The notes: generated by a model from the letters alone, not told the origin. A stretch of 64,000 bases of DNA from Devosia sp. ZB163 (GCF_028613635.1 NZ_JAQRMY010000003.1:384787-448786), one strand, 5' to 3'. Positions 8,271 through 16,424 are shown, counted from the first letter of the stretch. Made by a program: numbers and translations.

Positions 8271-9158
8271 CTACAGCGCCGCTTCGCGGGTCTTGGCGTG
8301 GGCGGCCTTCTGAACGGCCTCCTGCACCTTCTCGAACGCGCGCACCTCGATCTGGCGGATGCGCTCGCGGCTGACATTGTATTCCTGAGCCAGCTGTTCG
8401 AGCGTGGCCGGATCGTCGCGCAGGCGGCGGGCCTGGAAGATGGCCTTCTCGCGCTCGTTCAGGTCCTGCATGGCGTTGTTGAGCAACCCCATGCGCTCGC
8501 TGAACTCCTCGGACTCGCCGAGCGTCGTCTCCTGGTCAGGCGAGTCGTCGGTAAGCCAGTCCTGCCACTCGGAGGCGCCTTCGTCGGCGCGCATCGGCGC
8601 GTTGAGCGAAGCGTCGCCGGAGAGCCGCTGGTTCATCGACACGACGTCGGCTTCGGTGACGTTGAGCGTGGTCGCGATCTGCTTGATCTGGTCGGGGTGC
8701 AGGTTGCCGTCATCGAGGGCGGCGATCTGCCCCTTGATCTTGCGCAGGTTGAAGAACAGGCGCTTCTGCGCGGCCGTGGTGCCGATCTTCACGAGGCTCC
8801 ACGAGCGCAGCACATATTCCTGGATGGCAGCGCGAATCCACCACATCGCGTAGGTCGCGAGGCGGAATCCCTTCTCGGGCTCGAAGCGCTTGACCGCGTG
8901 CATGAGGCCGACATTGCCCTCCGAGATCACCTCGGAGATGGGCAGGCCATAGCCACGGTAGCCCATGGCAATCTTGGCCACGAGCCGCAGATGGGACGTG
9001 ATAAGTCTCTGGGCCGCAGAAGGATCCTCATGCTCGCGATAGCGCTTGGCGAGCATGTATTCTTCGTTGGGCTCCAGCATCGGAAACTTGCGAATTTCCT
9101 GGAGATAGCGGCTGAGGCCACCCTCGGCCGACAGCACAGGCAGATTAGTCTGGGCCAT
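8271..9158 (-). CDS. rpoH: RNA polymerase sigma-32 factor (heat shock)
   Basis: RpoH directs RNA polymerase to heat-shock promoters. The 295-residue protein has region 2 (ISEGNVGLMHAVKRFEP, RLATYAMWWIRAAIQEYVLR), the family-specific RpoH box QKRLFFNLR, region 3, and region 4 with the helix-turn-helix TLEQLAQEYNVSRERIRQIE. ATG 9158 is chosen because MAQTNLPVLS is the usual RpoH start and GAGGG lies upstream; the frame extends to 9188. Many alphaproteobacteria have two rpoH genes, and which paralogue this is cannot be told. The leader contains a strong hairpin that may take part in control. Confidence 0.96.
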   Translation of the reverse strand: MAQTNLPVLSAEGGLSRYLQEIRKFPMLEPNEEYMLAKRYREHEDPSAAQRLITSHLRLVAKIAMGYRGYGLPISEVISEGNVGLMHAVKRFEPEKGFRLATYAMWWIRAAIQEYVLRSWSLVKIGTTAAQKRLFFNLRKIKGQIAALDDGNLHPDQIKQIATTLNVTEADVVSMNQRLSGDASLNAPMRADEGASEWQDWLTDDSPDQETTLGESEEFSERMGLLNNAMQDLNEREKAIFQARRLRDDPATLEQLAQEYNVSRERIRQIEVRAFEKVQEAVQKAAHAKTREAAL

Positions 9159-9196
9159 GATGCACCCTCGTCTTTCCCCCGTCGTCACGGGCAGAT

Positions 9197-9267
9197 GTCA
9201 GCCCGCATCCAGTCCGGCATGTGGGCTGACTGTCTTGATTATATAGGTCGAAAACGAGCTTTGATAA
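9197..9267 (-). promoter_or_regulatory. rpoH promoter candidate and 5'-leader hairpin
   Basis: On the minus strand a perfect TATAAT (9243-9238) lies 18 bp after TTATCA (9267-9262). Just inside the predicted transcript GTCAGCCC (9230-9223) pairs with GGGCTGAC (9204-9197) around an 18-nt loop. The stem begins at or next to the predicted 5' end and could protect the mRNA or respond to temperature. The transcript start is inferred. Confidence 0.5.
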
Positions 9268-9337
9268 GACCCACTTCGACCCCACCGGAATGCACGAAGT
9301 CGCATTACGGTTGCATGACATGAACCTTACATTTTCG

Positions 9338-10366
9338 TCAGGTCGGTATCCGGGCGACGACACGGTCGAAGGGCTCGATGGCGTCCTGCAGGGCTTCGAG
9401 GTCCGGCGGCAGGGGAGCCTCGAAGGCCATCTCCTCGCCCGTCGTGGGGTGCTCGAAGCCGAGTTCGGCGGCGTGCAAGGCCTGGCGGCCCAGCGCCACA
9501 ACGGCAGCCTTGGCCGCCTCGGGAAGGCGATTGACCTTGGTGGCAAAGCCGGGGGCATAGAGCTGATCGGCGACCAGGGGATGGCCGATATGGGCCATGT
9601 GGACGCGGATCTGGTGGGTGCGCCCGGTTTCTAGTTCGCAGCGGATGCGCGTGATGTCCCAGCCTTCGTCGCCGTAGCGCGCCTCGACGGCATAGTGGGT
9701 GATGGCCTCCCGGCCGTCGCGGCGCACCGCCTGCTTCAGCCGGTTGCCGGGATCTCGGCCCAACGGGGCCTCGACCGTTCCGGCCGCCTGCTGGGTGCGT
9801 CCCCAGGCATAGGCGATGTAGGCGCGGTGCAGCGGTCCGGTGCGGCCGTGATCGGCGAACTGGGCGGCCAGGTGGTTGTGCGCGGTCTCGGTCTTGGCAG
9901 CGACCATGACCCCCGAGGTGTCCTTGTCGAGCCGGTGGACGATGCCCGGGCGCTTGACGCCGCCGATGCCCTTGAGGCTGTCGCCGCAGTGGTAGAGCAG
10001 GGCGTTGACGAGCGTGCCGTCGGGATTGCCGGCGGCGGGATGGACCACCATGCCCACCGGCTTGTTGATGACGATCAGGTCGTCATCCTCATAGAGAATG
10101 TCGAGCGGGATGTCCTGGGGGACCGGCTCGGCTTCGACCGGCTCGGGGGCGACGAGGAGGATCTCCTCGCCTTCGCGGAGCTTGTATTTTGGCTCCGCGA
10201 CGGGTCGTCCATTGATCGAGACGCTTCCGGCAAGTATCAGGTCCTTGATCCGGTTGCGCGAGAAGACCGGCACAGCCCGGGCCAGCGCCGCATCGAGACG
10301 GCTGCCGGCGTCGGTCGCGTCGACCGTCACCAGCCATTCCTGTTCCTCGCCGGAAAAGTCCTGCAT
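9338..10366 (-). CDS. rluD: RluA-family 23S rRNA pseudouridine synthase (RluD type)
   Basis: This enzyme converts uridines of 23S rRNA to pseudouridine; RluD-type members act on helix 69. The 342-residue protein has an N-terminal S4 RNA-binding domain (about 15-80: RLDAALARAVPVFSRNRIK) and the synthase domain with HRLDKDTSG, in which Asp147 is the catalytic residue. The ELETGRTHQIRVH motif follows. ATG 10366 has an upstream GAGG at the right distance. The start codon shares two bases with the start codon of the divergent gene at 10365. RluD rather than RluC is inferred from the S4 domain, the length and the usual position next to rpoH in this group. Confidence 0.9.
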   Translation of the reverse strand: MQDFSGEEQEWLVTVDATDAGSRLDAALARAVPVFSRNRIKDLILAGSVSINGRPVAEPKYKLREGEEILLVAPEPVEAEPVPQDIPLDILYEDDDLIVINKPVGMVVHPAAGNPDGTLVNALLYHCGDSLKGIGGVKRPGIVHRLDKDTSGVMVAAKTETAHNHLAAQFADHGRTGPLHRAYIAYAWGRTQQAAGTVEAPLGRDPGNRLKQAVRRDGREAITHYAVEARYGDEGWDITRIRCELETGRTHQIRVHMAHIGHPLVADQLYAPGFATKVNRLPEAAKAAVVALGRQALHAAELGFEHPTTGEEMAFEAPLPPDLEALQDAIEPFDRVVARIPT

Positions 10367-10715
10367 GAGCGATCCTCAAGAGAAAGACAAGAACACCGCG
10401 GAGCTGACGCCAGAGGTCAAGACGGTGCTGAACCGCGCCCGGAAGAGCTTCTTCGTGTCTATCGGGCTGCTGGTGGTTGGCCTTATGGCCGTAGGGGCGG
10501 CGCTTGTCTACCGCTCTTCGCAGAACGAAGCCAAGACCGGCGGCGACTATGTGATCACGGCGCTGAAAATTCCCGAGGGCGGGGAAGTCGTCTCGGCGGT
10601 TGCCGCCGACGGGCGCGTGACGGTGACCTACAAGCTCGGGCCGATGACGAGCGTACGCGTGTTCGACGGCAAGTCCGGCGAGATGATCCGCGAAATCCCG
10701 GTGGTCAGCGAGTAG
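10365..10715 (+). CDS. Small single-pass inner-membrane protein, conserved hypothetical
   Basis: This 116-residue protein has a charged N-terminus, one hydrophobic helix at about 29-49 (FFVSIGLLVVGLMAVGAALVY), and a small domain after it (about 62-116). That domain has alternating beta-like segments and ends MIREIPVVSE. The frame is open further upstream inside rluD, but ATG 10365 is the first start outside that gene and gives the expected charged N-terminus. The divergent rluD start codon overlaps it by two bases. The last four codons and the stop are repeated downstream in a 22-bp tandem array. No function is known to me; similar small proteins sit beside rluD in related genomes. Confidence 0.75.
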   Translation: MSDPQEKDKNTAELTPEVKTVLNRARKSFFVSIGLLVVGLMAVGAALVYRSSQNEAKTGGDYVITALKIPEGGEVVSAVAADGRVTVTYKLGPMTSVRVFDGKSGEMIREIPVVSE

Positions 10716-10792
10716 CTTCCCCGAGGTCAGCGAGCAGCTTCCCTGGGGTCAGCGAGTAGCCTCCCTGAGGTCAGCTCAGCGAGCAAGCTGAC
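10703..10792. repeat. 22-bp tandem repeat copying the 3' end of the preceding gene
   Basis: Three copies of a 22-bp unit, GGTCAGCGAGTAGCTTCCCC-GA and variants, start at 10703, 10725 and 10747. A fourth degenerate copy starts at 10769 and ends in an inverted repeat, GTCAGCT (10770-10776) with AGCTGAC (10786-10792). The first copy contains the last codons and stop codon of the upstream gene (GTC AGC GAG TAG). The array lies between converging genes. Confidence 0.85.
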
Positions 10793-10798
10793 GTCCCG

Positions 10799-11986
10799 TC
10801 AGTTGCCGTCCCGCATTTCGCGCAGCGCCTGCAGGCGGTCGGAGACGGTGTTGCCTTCCGGCACATTGCCGTTGCGGACAGCGGGGCCACGCACCGGCGC
10901 CTTGGCTGCGGCCTCCTCGGCATCGACGAACTTCTGCATGCGTGCGGCGAGGCTCTCCTCCTCGTCGATCGGCTCGTTGCCTTCGAGGGCATAGACCAGT
11001 CGGCTGACATCCGAGGCGATGTCGTTGAGCTTCTCGCGCAGGTGCGACTGCTCGATGCGGTCGCTGTCCCAATCGGCCATGACGGTCTGCTCGACGCCGG
11101 CAATCTTCACGCGGAGCTTTTCCATCTCGTCCTCGAGGCTAAGCTTTTCGGCGAGCAGCATGTCGCGCTTCACATCGCCATCCTCGACCAGCTTGGTGGT
11201 TTCGGCGAGGAGGGTCGAAACCCGGCTCTCGGCGTCGGCGATGCGGGCCTCTGCCTCGGCCAGCTCGCTCTGGGTGGCGGTGGCGGAGTCATCGCTGCGG
11301 CTAAGCTGCTGGCGCAGTTCGGCGGCTGCCGACTGGGCGGCGGCGAGGCCCGAGTTGGCGCTCTCGAGCTGGGCGATCAGGTTGCCATTCTGCGTCTCGA
11401 GGAACGAAGCGCGCTTCTTTTCGATCTCGAGGTAGCTCAGGAGTTCGTCGATATCGGCGTTGTAGTCGCCGCTGAGCGTCTTGCCGTCGATCTTGCGGGG
11501 CTTGGGGCCGCTGCCGCGCAGGCTCTCGCGCGCTGCCTCGAGCTGGCTCGATTTCTCGCCGAGCTCGCGATCGCGCATCCTCAGCTTCTGGGCGAGGTCG
11601 GCGCCTTCCTTCTCGAGTTCGAGGATGCGCCGGCGGGCTTCCGCCTCGCGCTCTTCGAGCTCGCGGACGACCTGCAGGTGACTGTCGCGCTCGCCCTTGA
11701 TGCCCCCGAGCTCGTTGCGCTTGCGGTTGATGTCGCGGAGCTGGTCGGCGAGCCGGCGGCGCAGGGCCTCGACGTTCATCTCGAGACGGCGGGTGGAAAG
11801 GGCGAATTCGGCGCGCAACTGATCCTTGTCGGCGCGGAACTCCGCCATGGTCATGGGCGTCGCCGCCTCGATGCGCTTCTTGGTGAGGCGCACGGCGCGG
11901 CGCCAGACGGCAGGCAGGATGATCAATGCCAGGAGCCCGGACATGAGAAGCCCGAGCACGAAGTACATGATGTTCTCAATGACCAT
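10799..11986 (-). CDS. Membrane-anchored long coiled-coil protein
   Basis: I do not recognise a named family. The 395-residue protein starts with one hydrophobic helix (about 7-27), followed by a basic stretch. Residues 45-160 form a strongly heptad-like coiled coil rich in Glu, Arg and Leu, then comes a short break (SGPKPRKIDGKTLSGDYN). A second coiled coil runs about 180-310, with an acidic C-terminal tail. The layout suggests a rod reaching into the cytoplasm from the inner membrane, as in polarity or envelope scaffolds. It lies next to eipA on the same strand, 150 bp downstream, with a strong hairpin between them. A structural role is inference only. Confidence 0.8.
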   Translation of the reverse strand: MVIENIMYFVLGLLMSGLLALIILPAVWRRAVRLTKKRIEAATPMTMAEFRADKDQLRAEFALSTRRLEMNVEALRRRLADQLRDINRKRNELGGIKGERDSHLQVVRELEEREAEARRRILELEKEGADLAQKLRMRDRELGEKSSQLEAARESLRGSGPKPRKIDGKTLSGDYNADIDELLSYLEIEKKRASFLETQNGNLIAQLESANSGLAAAQSAAAELRQQLSRSDDSATATQSELAEAEARIADAESRVSTLLAETTKLVEDGDVKRDMLLAEKLSLEDEMEKLRVKIAGVEQTVMADWDSDRIEQSHLREKLNDIASDVSRLVYALEGNEPIDEEESLAARMQKFVDAEEAAAKAPVRGPAVRNGNVPEGNTVSDRLQALREMRDGN

Positions 11987-12050
11987 TATTCAACTCCGCC
12001 AGCGCACGGGGCGGCCCTGCGCCCTCAGATTAGCGGAAGTCGAGAGCCCG

Positions 12051-12083
12051 GTCACGGCACGGTTCCGTAAACCGGGCCGTGAC
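12051..12083. terminator. Strong two-step hairpin between eipA and the coiled-coil gene
   Basis: GTCACGGC (12051-12058) pairs with GCCGTGAC (12076-12083), and inside it CGGTT pairs with AACCG around a 5-nt loop. There is no U-run on either strand, so it may be a Rho-assisted terminator or an mRNA-stabilising hairpin rather than a classical terminator. Confidence 0.55.
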
Positions 12084-12136
12084 CCACATCTATCTGATGT
12101 ATGCGGAGGCTGAGTGACGCCTGAACCGTCCCGCGG

Positions 12137-12730
12137 TCAGAACGGGTTCCAGGTCGGTTCCTGGGTGAACTTGAGATAGCCCACGTTGACGCCGAGCCGC
12201 GCGCCCACGCCGGAGCGGATCGGGACCATGACGACGTCGCCGTACTTGATCACGGTCATGCCGAGCCCGCCGACCACATAGGCGGAACCGTCGACGCCGG
12301 GGTAGCGGCCATAGACGTCGGAGACCGAGGCGAGGTTGTAGACCAGCATCATGACCTTGGAGCCATCGCCGCCGAAATCGAGCCCGACGGTCGGTCCCTG
12401 CCAGAAGAGGGGGTGTTCGCCCTGGTTGCGCGTGTACATGGTGCCTTCGCCGTAGCGGGCGCCGGCAAAGATAGCGCCCCCGGCTTCCTCGCCCAGCACA
12501 TAGGCATTGGGCAGGCCGAACTGGCTCACTGCCCGCTCGACCAGCGAAGCGAGGCCCTGCGCGACCGAGCCGAAGAATTCATGGCCGGTGTTGACCAGTT
12601 CCTCGCCCGAGAAGGTGTCGGAGAGCGAGCCCTGCTGCTGGGCTTGGGTGAGGGTGGGGGTGAGAACGAGCGTCGCTGCGGTCAGTGCGAGGAACGCAGC
12701 GAGGATCAGGTAGACCATGCGATTGAGCAT
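12137..12730 (-). CDS. eipA: EipA-like envelope integrity protein (DUF1134)
   Basis: DUF1134 proteins such as EipA of Brucella are small periplasmic beta-barrel proteins needed for normal envelope integrity. The 197-residue protein has a signal peptide (about 1-31, ending LTPTLTQAQ). A Gly-rich beta domain follows, with the family features NAYVLGEEAGGAIFAGARYG and GPTVGLDFGGDGSKVMMLVYNL, ending in GVGARLGVNVGYLKFT. It precedes the coiled-coil gene on the same strand. In Brucella eipA is, as I recall, a direct CtrA target, and CtrA-box-like sequences lie upstream here too (12771-12785 and 12871-12889). The symbol is transferred by family. Confidence 0.88.
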   Translation of the reverse strand: MLNRMVYLILAAFLALTAATLVLTPTLTQAQQQGSLSDTFSGEELVNTGHEFFGSVAQGLASLVERAVSQFGLPNAYVLGEEAGGAIFAGARYGEGTMYTRNQGEHPLFWQGPTVGLDFGGDGSKVMMLVYNLASVSDVYGRYPGVDGSAYVVGGLGMTVIKYGDVVMVPIRSGVGARLGVNVGYLKFTQEPTWNPF

Positions 12731-12770
12731 GTGGGCGCTCCCGGGGGGCTTAGTTCGAGCGGCGGACCAT

Positions 12771-12889
12771 TTACGCGGTACTTACCGTGTGACGCTAAGG
12801 TTCAGCGCATCCGGTCTGCCTGAGGGGCCCTCAAGCTAGGCCTTCATGGCGGCAATGATGCGGCAAAAGCGTAAACAAAACTTAACCAT
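12771..12889. promoter_or_regulatory. Candidate CtrA sites upstream of eipA
   Basis: GTAA (12871-12874), seven bases, then TTAA (12882-12885) followed by CCAT forms a CtrA-like box with one mismatch and a perfect TTAACCAT half-site. A weaker TTAC-N7-TTAC lies at 12771-12785, about 40 bp upstream of the eipA start. The better site is inside the 5' coding part of the divergent YHS gene. Confidence 0.45.
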
Positions 12890-13397
12890 AAGCGGGTTTT
12901 TTGCAGCACTAACGGTGCTCTACGCACTGGCCGGTATGCCGGCTGTGGCGGCCTCGCTCGTCAACGCGATCGTCACCGATCCGCTGACCGGGGTGGCGCT
13001 CGAGGGCTACGATCCGGTGAGCTACTTCACCGACCCGGAGCCGGTCGCAGGCTCATCCGAGCATGGCTACGAGTGGGCGGGCGTACACTGGTACTTCAGC
13101 TCGCCCGCCAACCGCGACGTGTTCATGCGGAACCCCGAGATCTATGCGCCTCAGTATGGCGGGCATTGCCTCGTCAGCCTGTCGCGCGGGTTTCTGTCGG
13201 ACGGCAACCCGCGCCTGCATGCAATCAAGGGCGGCAAGCTCTATCTCTTCTACTCGGTGGCCAACCGCGAGGCCTTCTTCCGGAGCCAGGACGGAGTCGT
13301 GGAGAGCGCCGACAGCAACTGGCCGGGGCTCAGGAAAGGGCTGACCGGGGAAGAGGAAAGCACCGTCGACGCCCTGGCGCCGCCGGCAGGACACTAG
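12846..13397 (+). CDS. YHS-domain exported protein
   Basis: YHS domains are short metal-associated modules found in copper-handling enzymes and in exported proteins of unknown role. The 183-residue protein has an N-terminal hydrophobic signal (about 13-35, ending VAAS). It is followed by the domain (about 42-105): DPLTGVALEGYDPVSYF, then WYFSSPANRDVFMRNPEIYAPQYGGHC. The region GGKLYLFYSVANREAFF after it looks like a second related fold half. Start choice among Met 1, 4 and 5 is uncertain. It is divergent from eipA and upstream of chpT, with no clear operon partner. Binding of a metal or cofactor is family knowledge, not visible here. Confidence 0.85.
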   Translation: MAAMMRQKRKQNLTISGFFAALTVLYALAGMPAVAASLVNAIVTDPLTGVALEGYDPVSYFTDPEPVAGSSEHGYEWAGVHWYFSSPANRDVFMRNPEIYAPQYGGHCLVSLSRGFLSDGNPRLHAIKGGKLYLFYSVANREAFFRSQDGVVESADSNWPGLRKGLTGEEESTVDALAPPAGH

Positions 13398-13466
13398 ACC
13401 GCCTAGGGCAGGTAGCCCGTTGCGGGTACTGTTACGCAAACTGATTCGAAGGCAAGGACTCCATCA

Positions 13467-14141
13467 ATGTCGGATATCATCGAGCTCAAGGCGACCGACC
13501 TGGCGGCCATGCTGTGCTCCCGCGTTTGCCATGACCTCATCAATCCGGTGGGCGCGATCGGCAATGGTCTCGAAGTGCTCGCCGATCCGAGCCAGACGGC
13601 GATGGCCGAGGGTGCGCAGGAGCTGATCGCCAATTCGGCCAAGCAGGCCCGCGCCAAGCTCGAGTTCGCCCGGCTCGCCTTTGGCGCCTCCTCGACTGCC
13701 GGCACCGATTTCGACACCCGTGAGTGCGAGCGCGTCGCCCAGCTCTATTTCGAGATCGAGAAGGCCGACCTCGACTGGCAGGTGCCGCTGATCCTCTTGC
13801 CCAAGCACAAGGCCAAGCTGCTGATGAACATGCTGCTCATCGCGGCGATGTCAGTGCCGCGCGGCGGTGTCGTGACGGTCAAGGTCGAAGGGCCGGCCGG
13901 TCAGGAGCGCTTCACGATCACCTCGAAATCCGATCCGGAGAAGCGGCAGAAGACCCTGATGCCGCAAGGCACCGAAGGGCTGCTGGCGGGCAATCCCGAA
14001 GGCGGCGTCGATGCGCGCGGCATCCAGCCGTTCTACACGGGCATCCTCGCCCGCATGACCGACATGGAACTCAAGGTCGGCATCGAGAACGACGTGTTCG
14101 AGTTCACGGCGACGCCCAAGGCCGTAGCGGCGGCGGCCTGA
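13467..14141 (+). CDS. chpT: Histidine phosphotransferase ChpT
   Basis: ChpT passes phosphate from the hybrid kinase CckA to CtrA and CpdR, so it controls the alphaproteobacterial cell cycle. The 224-residue protein has a HisKA-like dimerisation helix with phospho-acceptor His22 in SRVCHDLINPVGAIGNGLE, which matches the HD-x-x-NP pattern of the family. A degenerate ATPase-like domain (about 90-215) lacks a full nucleotide site. A short gap separates it from the YHS gene. Its target gene ctrA lies 2.3 kb downstream on the other strand, as in related genomes. The C-terminus is Ala-rich and unremarkable. Confidence 0.95.
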   Translation: MSDIIELKATDLAAMLCSRVCHDLINPVGAIGNGLEVLADPSQTAMAEGAQELIANSAKQARAKLEFARLAFGASSTAGTDFDTRECERVAQLYFEIEKADLDWQVPLILLPKHKAKLLMNMLLIAAMSVPRGGVVTVKVEGPAGQERFTITSKSDPEKRQKTLMPQGTEGLLAGNPEGGVDARGIQPFYTGILARMTDMELKVGIENDVFEFTATPKAVAAAA

Positions 14142-14330
14142 CGGCCGCCACTGGGTCCGGCGTCAGCGAAGTCGACGTACTCGACCCGCAGGTCGCCTGC
14201 GCTGCCGGAGACCGACGCGGGCCTGAGGCCCGTTCGGCGGGAAAAATAAGGACATAGCTGCCCAGGAAATGGGCAGCCGACAATGGCCAGCCGTTCGGAA
14301 TGGTGGCTGCCGCGCAAGCGCGCAGCGGCC

Positions 14331-15428
14331 TCAGCTGATCTCCGGCATCGGGCGAGTCCCCGACAGCAGCAAGGTCAGTTCGGCCTGCCGCCGCGTGCCG
14401 GTCTTGTTCAGTACCGCGTTGAGCTGGTTGCGGATCGTCGCCGGCGACAGGTTCAGCAGTTCGGCGAGGCCCTCGACGTTGAGACCGGACGCGATGCCGC
14501 GCGCCACCTTGGCCTCGGCCGGCGTCAGGTCGAAGAGCCCGGTGAGGATATGGGTGAGCGGCGCCTCGGGCATGGTGACCGGGGTGACCACGATCAGGCC
14601 CTCGGCGCGGGTGAAGACGTCACCGGCGGCGCGGCGGATCGGCACCAGGTGGACGACCAGGGCGGACTCGGCCTCGGTCGCGCGCACCGGTATGGAGCGG
14701 ATGATGGGGTTGAGCTCGTAGCGCAACTGCCCCATGGCGGCGGCCACCAGTTTCTGCGCGTCGGTATCGGCAAAGGCGAGCCCGCCATGGGCGGTGAAGA
14801 CGATCCGCGGCGCCAGTTCCTCGAACGGGGAGTTGACCGCGAGGAGCTTGCCCATCCGGCCAACGACGGCGCAGGGCAAGCCGACGTGCTGCAGTGCTTC
14901 TGCCTGGCTCGAGGCGGCCCGCATGCCCAGGCGGTGCGACACCAGGGCGGCCCGGGCGAGGTGCGGGCGATATCCGTCGAGCAGGCCCATGATCTCGCGG
15001 CTGAAAGGGTCCGCCCCGCGCCGACGGGCGAAATCGAAGACAATGAGGTCGCCGGTCGGCGTGGGAACGGCCGTGCCGGCCGTCCAGTCGAAGCCATGCT
15101 TGCGCACGAACGAGGTGTAGATGGGGTCGGCATCGAGTTCGGCCGCCGTACAGAGCTCGAGGTCGGTCGAGAAGGCGCTGGGGTAGCGTTCGAGCGAGCG
15201 CGCGAAACGGACGTTGGGATACTCGCGGCCGTTGGCGACATAGTCGGCATAGCCGTCGCGATAGGCCTCCGTCGCGATGTAGCGGCCATAACCGTCGTTG
15301 TCGGCTGAGAGCAGGGCGGCCGCATCGGCGCCGGCGAGCAGGTTGAGGCGCTCAAGTACGCGCGGCCAGAGCTCGGGTATGGCGGCCGCCTCGTAGATGG
15401 AGTCTGGCAGACTGTCCGGCTCGTTCAC
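14331..15428 (-). CDS. LuxR-type helix-turn-helix transcriptional regulator
   Basis: This 365-residue regulator has a long N-terminal sensory region (about 1-270) with PAS-like alternation and no recognised ligand site. It ends with a LuxR/GerE helix-turn-helix: FDLTPAEAKVARGIASGLN, then LAELLNLSPATIRNQLNAVLNKTG. The conserved Glu, Gly, Ser and Leu of the GerE motif are present. GTG 15428 is preferred over the start at 15551 because GGAGAG lies 7 bases upstream and the extra N-terminus does not look coding. It lies alone between chpT and a CheY-like gene. Its regulon is unknown. Confidence 0.85.
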   Translation of the reverse strand: MNEPDSLPDSIYEAAAIPELWPRVLERLNLLAGADAAALLSADNDGYGRYIATEAYRDGYADYVANGREYPNVRFARSLERYPSAFSTDLELCTAAELDADPIYTSFVRKHGFDWTAGTAVPTPTGDLIVFDFARRRGADPFSREIMGLLDGYRPHLARAALVSHRLGMRAASSQAEALQHVGLPCAVVGRMGKLLAVNSPFEELAPRIVFTAHGGLAFADTDAQKLVAAAMGQLRYELNPIIRSIPVRATEAESALVVHLVPIRRAAGDVFTRAEGLIVVTPVTMPEAPLTHILTGLFDLTPAEAKVARGIASGLNVEGLAELLNLSPATIRNQLNAVLNKTGTRRQAELTLLLSGTRPMPEIS

Positions 15429-15858
15429 CGCAGTCTCTCCACATGTTGTCGAGAGCGCGGCTGGGTCGAGTAAGTCACGTATGAGCCCCTGGATACGCAC
15501 GATAAGATTAAGTTCGAATTCAGTAGTAACACGGATGCCGCTATCCGACAAACCGCGTTCCGAACGAATTGGTGCGTACTCGGTTGCCCCCGAACACCCC
15601 CGTCATTGCGTCGCGCATCTTCATTCAGTCGACGCGAAAACATCGCGGGAGGCGAATCTAGTGGATTTCGCACGCCGTGCCGACAAAAATGTTGGTCAGG
15701 TGCCGTCTGTTGCCAAAAAAGTTCGTGAACAGACGGTCGAGTGGCGTTGCGATCACGCAGTGCCATTCGCCGCATCCGTAATTGGGCGCTAACCATTCAT
15801 AGGCAGATTTGAAGGATAGGAGATGCGAGCGGCCACCCGCCGCCGTCGGAGAAGCGTC
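15429..15858. other. 430-bp gap between the LuxR-type gene and the response regulator
   Basis: The part from 15460 to 15560 is richer in A and T than its surroundings and probably holds the promoter of the LuxR-type gene. A possible 43-residue frame (GTG 15661 to TAA 15792, GGGAGG upstream) is seen but its codon use is mixed, so I do not call it. Near the right end, GTAA (15778-15781), seven bases and CTAACCAT form a CtrA-like site in front of the response regulator. Confidence 0.5.
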
Positions 15859-16239
15859 ATGAAGTCCTGCCTGGTGGTCGATGATTCCAGCGTGGTCCGG
15901 AAAGTCGCGCGCCGTATCCTCGAGGATCTCGACTTCATCGTCGACGAGGCCGAGGACGGGCAGGAAGCCTTCGACAAGTGCCGTCAGGAGATGCCCGACG
16001 CAATCCTTCTTGACTGGCAGATGCCGATCATGAGCGGGCTCGAGTTCCTCAAGCTGCTGCGCGGCTATGTCGGTGGGCATGTCCCCCGCGTCGTCTACAT
16101 GGTCACCGAGAACGACATCGGCCAGATCGCGATCGCGCTGAAGGCGGGCGTCGACGACTACATGATGAAGCCGTTCGAGCGCGACCACCTCGAGTCCAAG
16201 TTCACCGAGATGCAGAAGGGGCGCGTTAGCGTCGCTTGA
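15859..16239 (+). CDS. CheY-like single-domain response regulator
   Basis: This 126-residue protein is a lone receiver domain with no output domain. The acidic pair D8-D9, phospho-acceptor D52 (ILLDWQMP), the switch Thr in MVTEND and the conserved Lys in MMKPF are all present. ATG 15859 is preferred because GGAGAAG precedes it and the family starts MKSCLVVDDS; the frame extends to 15823 with an Arg-rich tail that looks non-coding. It lies between chpT and ctrA, beside the flagellar genes, and a CtrA-like site is upstream. It could act in motility or as an extra phosphate sink in the ChpT relay. It does not look like CpdR. Confidence 0.92.
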   Translation: MKSCLVVDDSSVVRKVARRILEDLDFIVDEAEDGQEAFDKCRQEMPDAILLDWQMPIMSGLEFLKLLRGYVGGHVPRVVYMVTENDIGQIAIALKAGVDDYMMKPFERDHLESKFTEMQKGRVSVA

Positions 16240-16320
16240 GCGTAGGCGGCTTACAACGCCGTTCGCTCAGTTGCCTGCCCACCACGGTCGTTTCCCGATC
16301 CCATTGCCGAAACACCCAGC

Positions 16321-16409
16321 CGTCAGTCCCGCGGAAGCGGGAACCTGGTGCGGTATCCTGGGTGCTGGCGGGTGTTGCAGGCATCCCCCTTGGTTTAGCG
16401 GGAATGACG
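16321..16409. repeat. 89-bp element with 12-bp imperfect terminal inverted repeats
   Basis: The left end reads CGTCAGTCCCGC and the right end is the complement of CGTCATTCCCGC. The left end continues as a small hairpin, CCCGCGGAAGCGGG. It belongs to the same broad class as the GTCATCCC palindromes at 31436 and 44695. It sits between converging genes. Confidence 0.65.
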
Positions 16410-16424
16410 ACGGGGGTTGGTGCC

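Noticed and set aside
15661-15792. 43-residue frame with a GGGAGG ribosome site before the CheY-like gene
   Set aside because: Third-position base use is mixed and no domain is seen; the stretch is better explained as promoter region.
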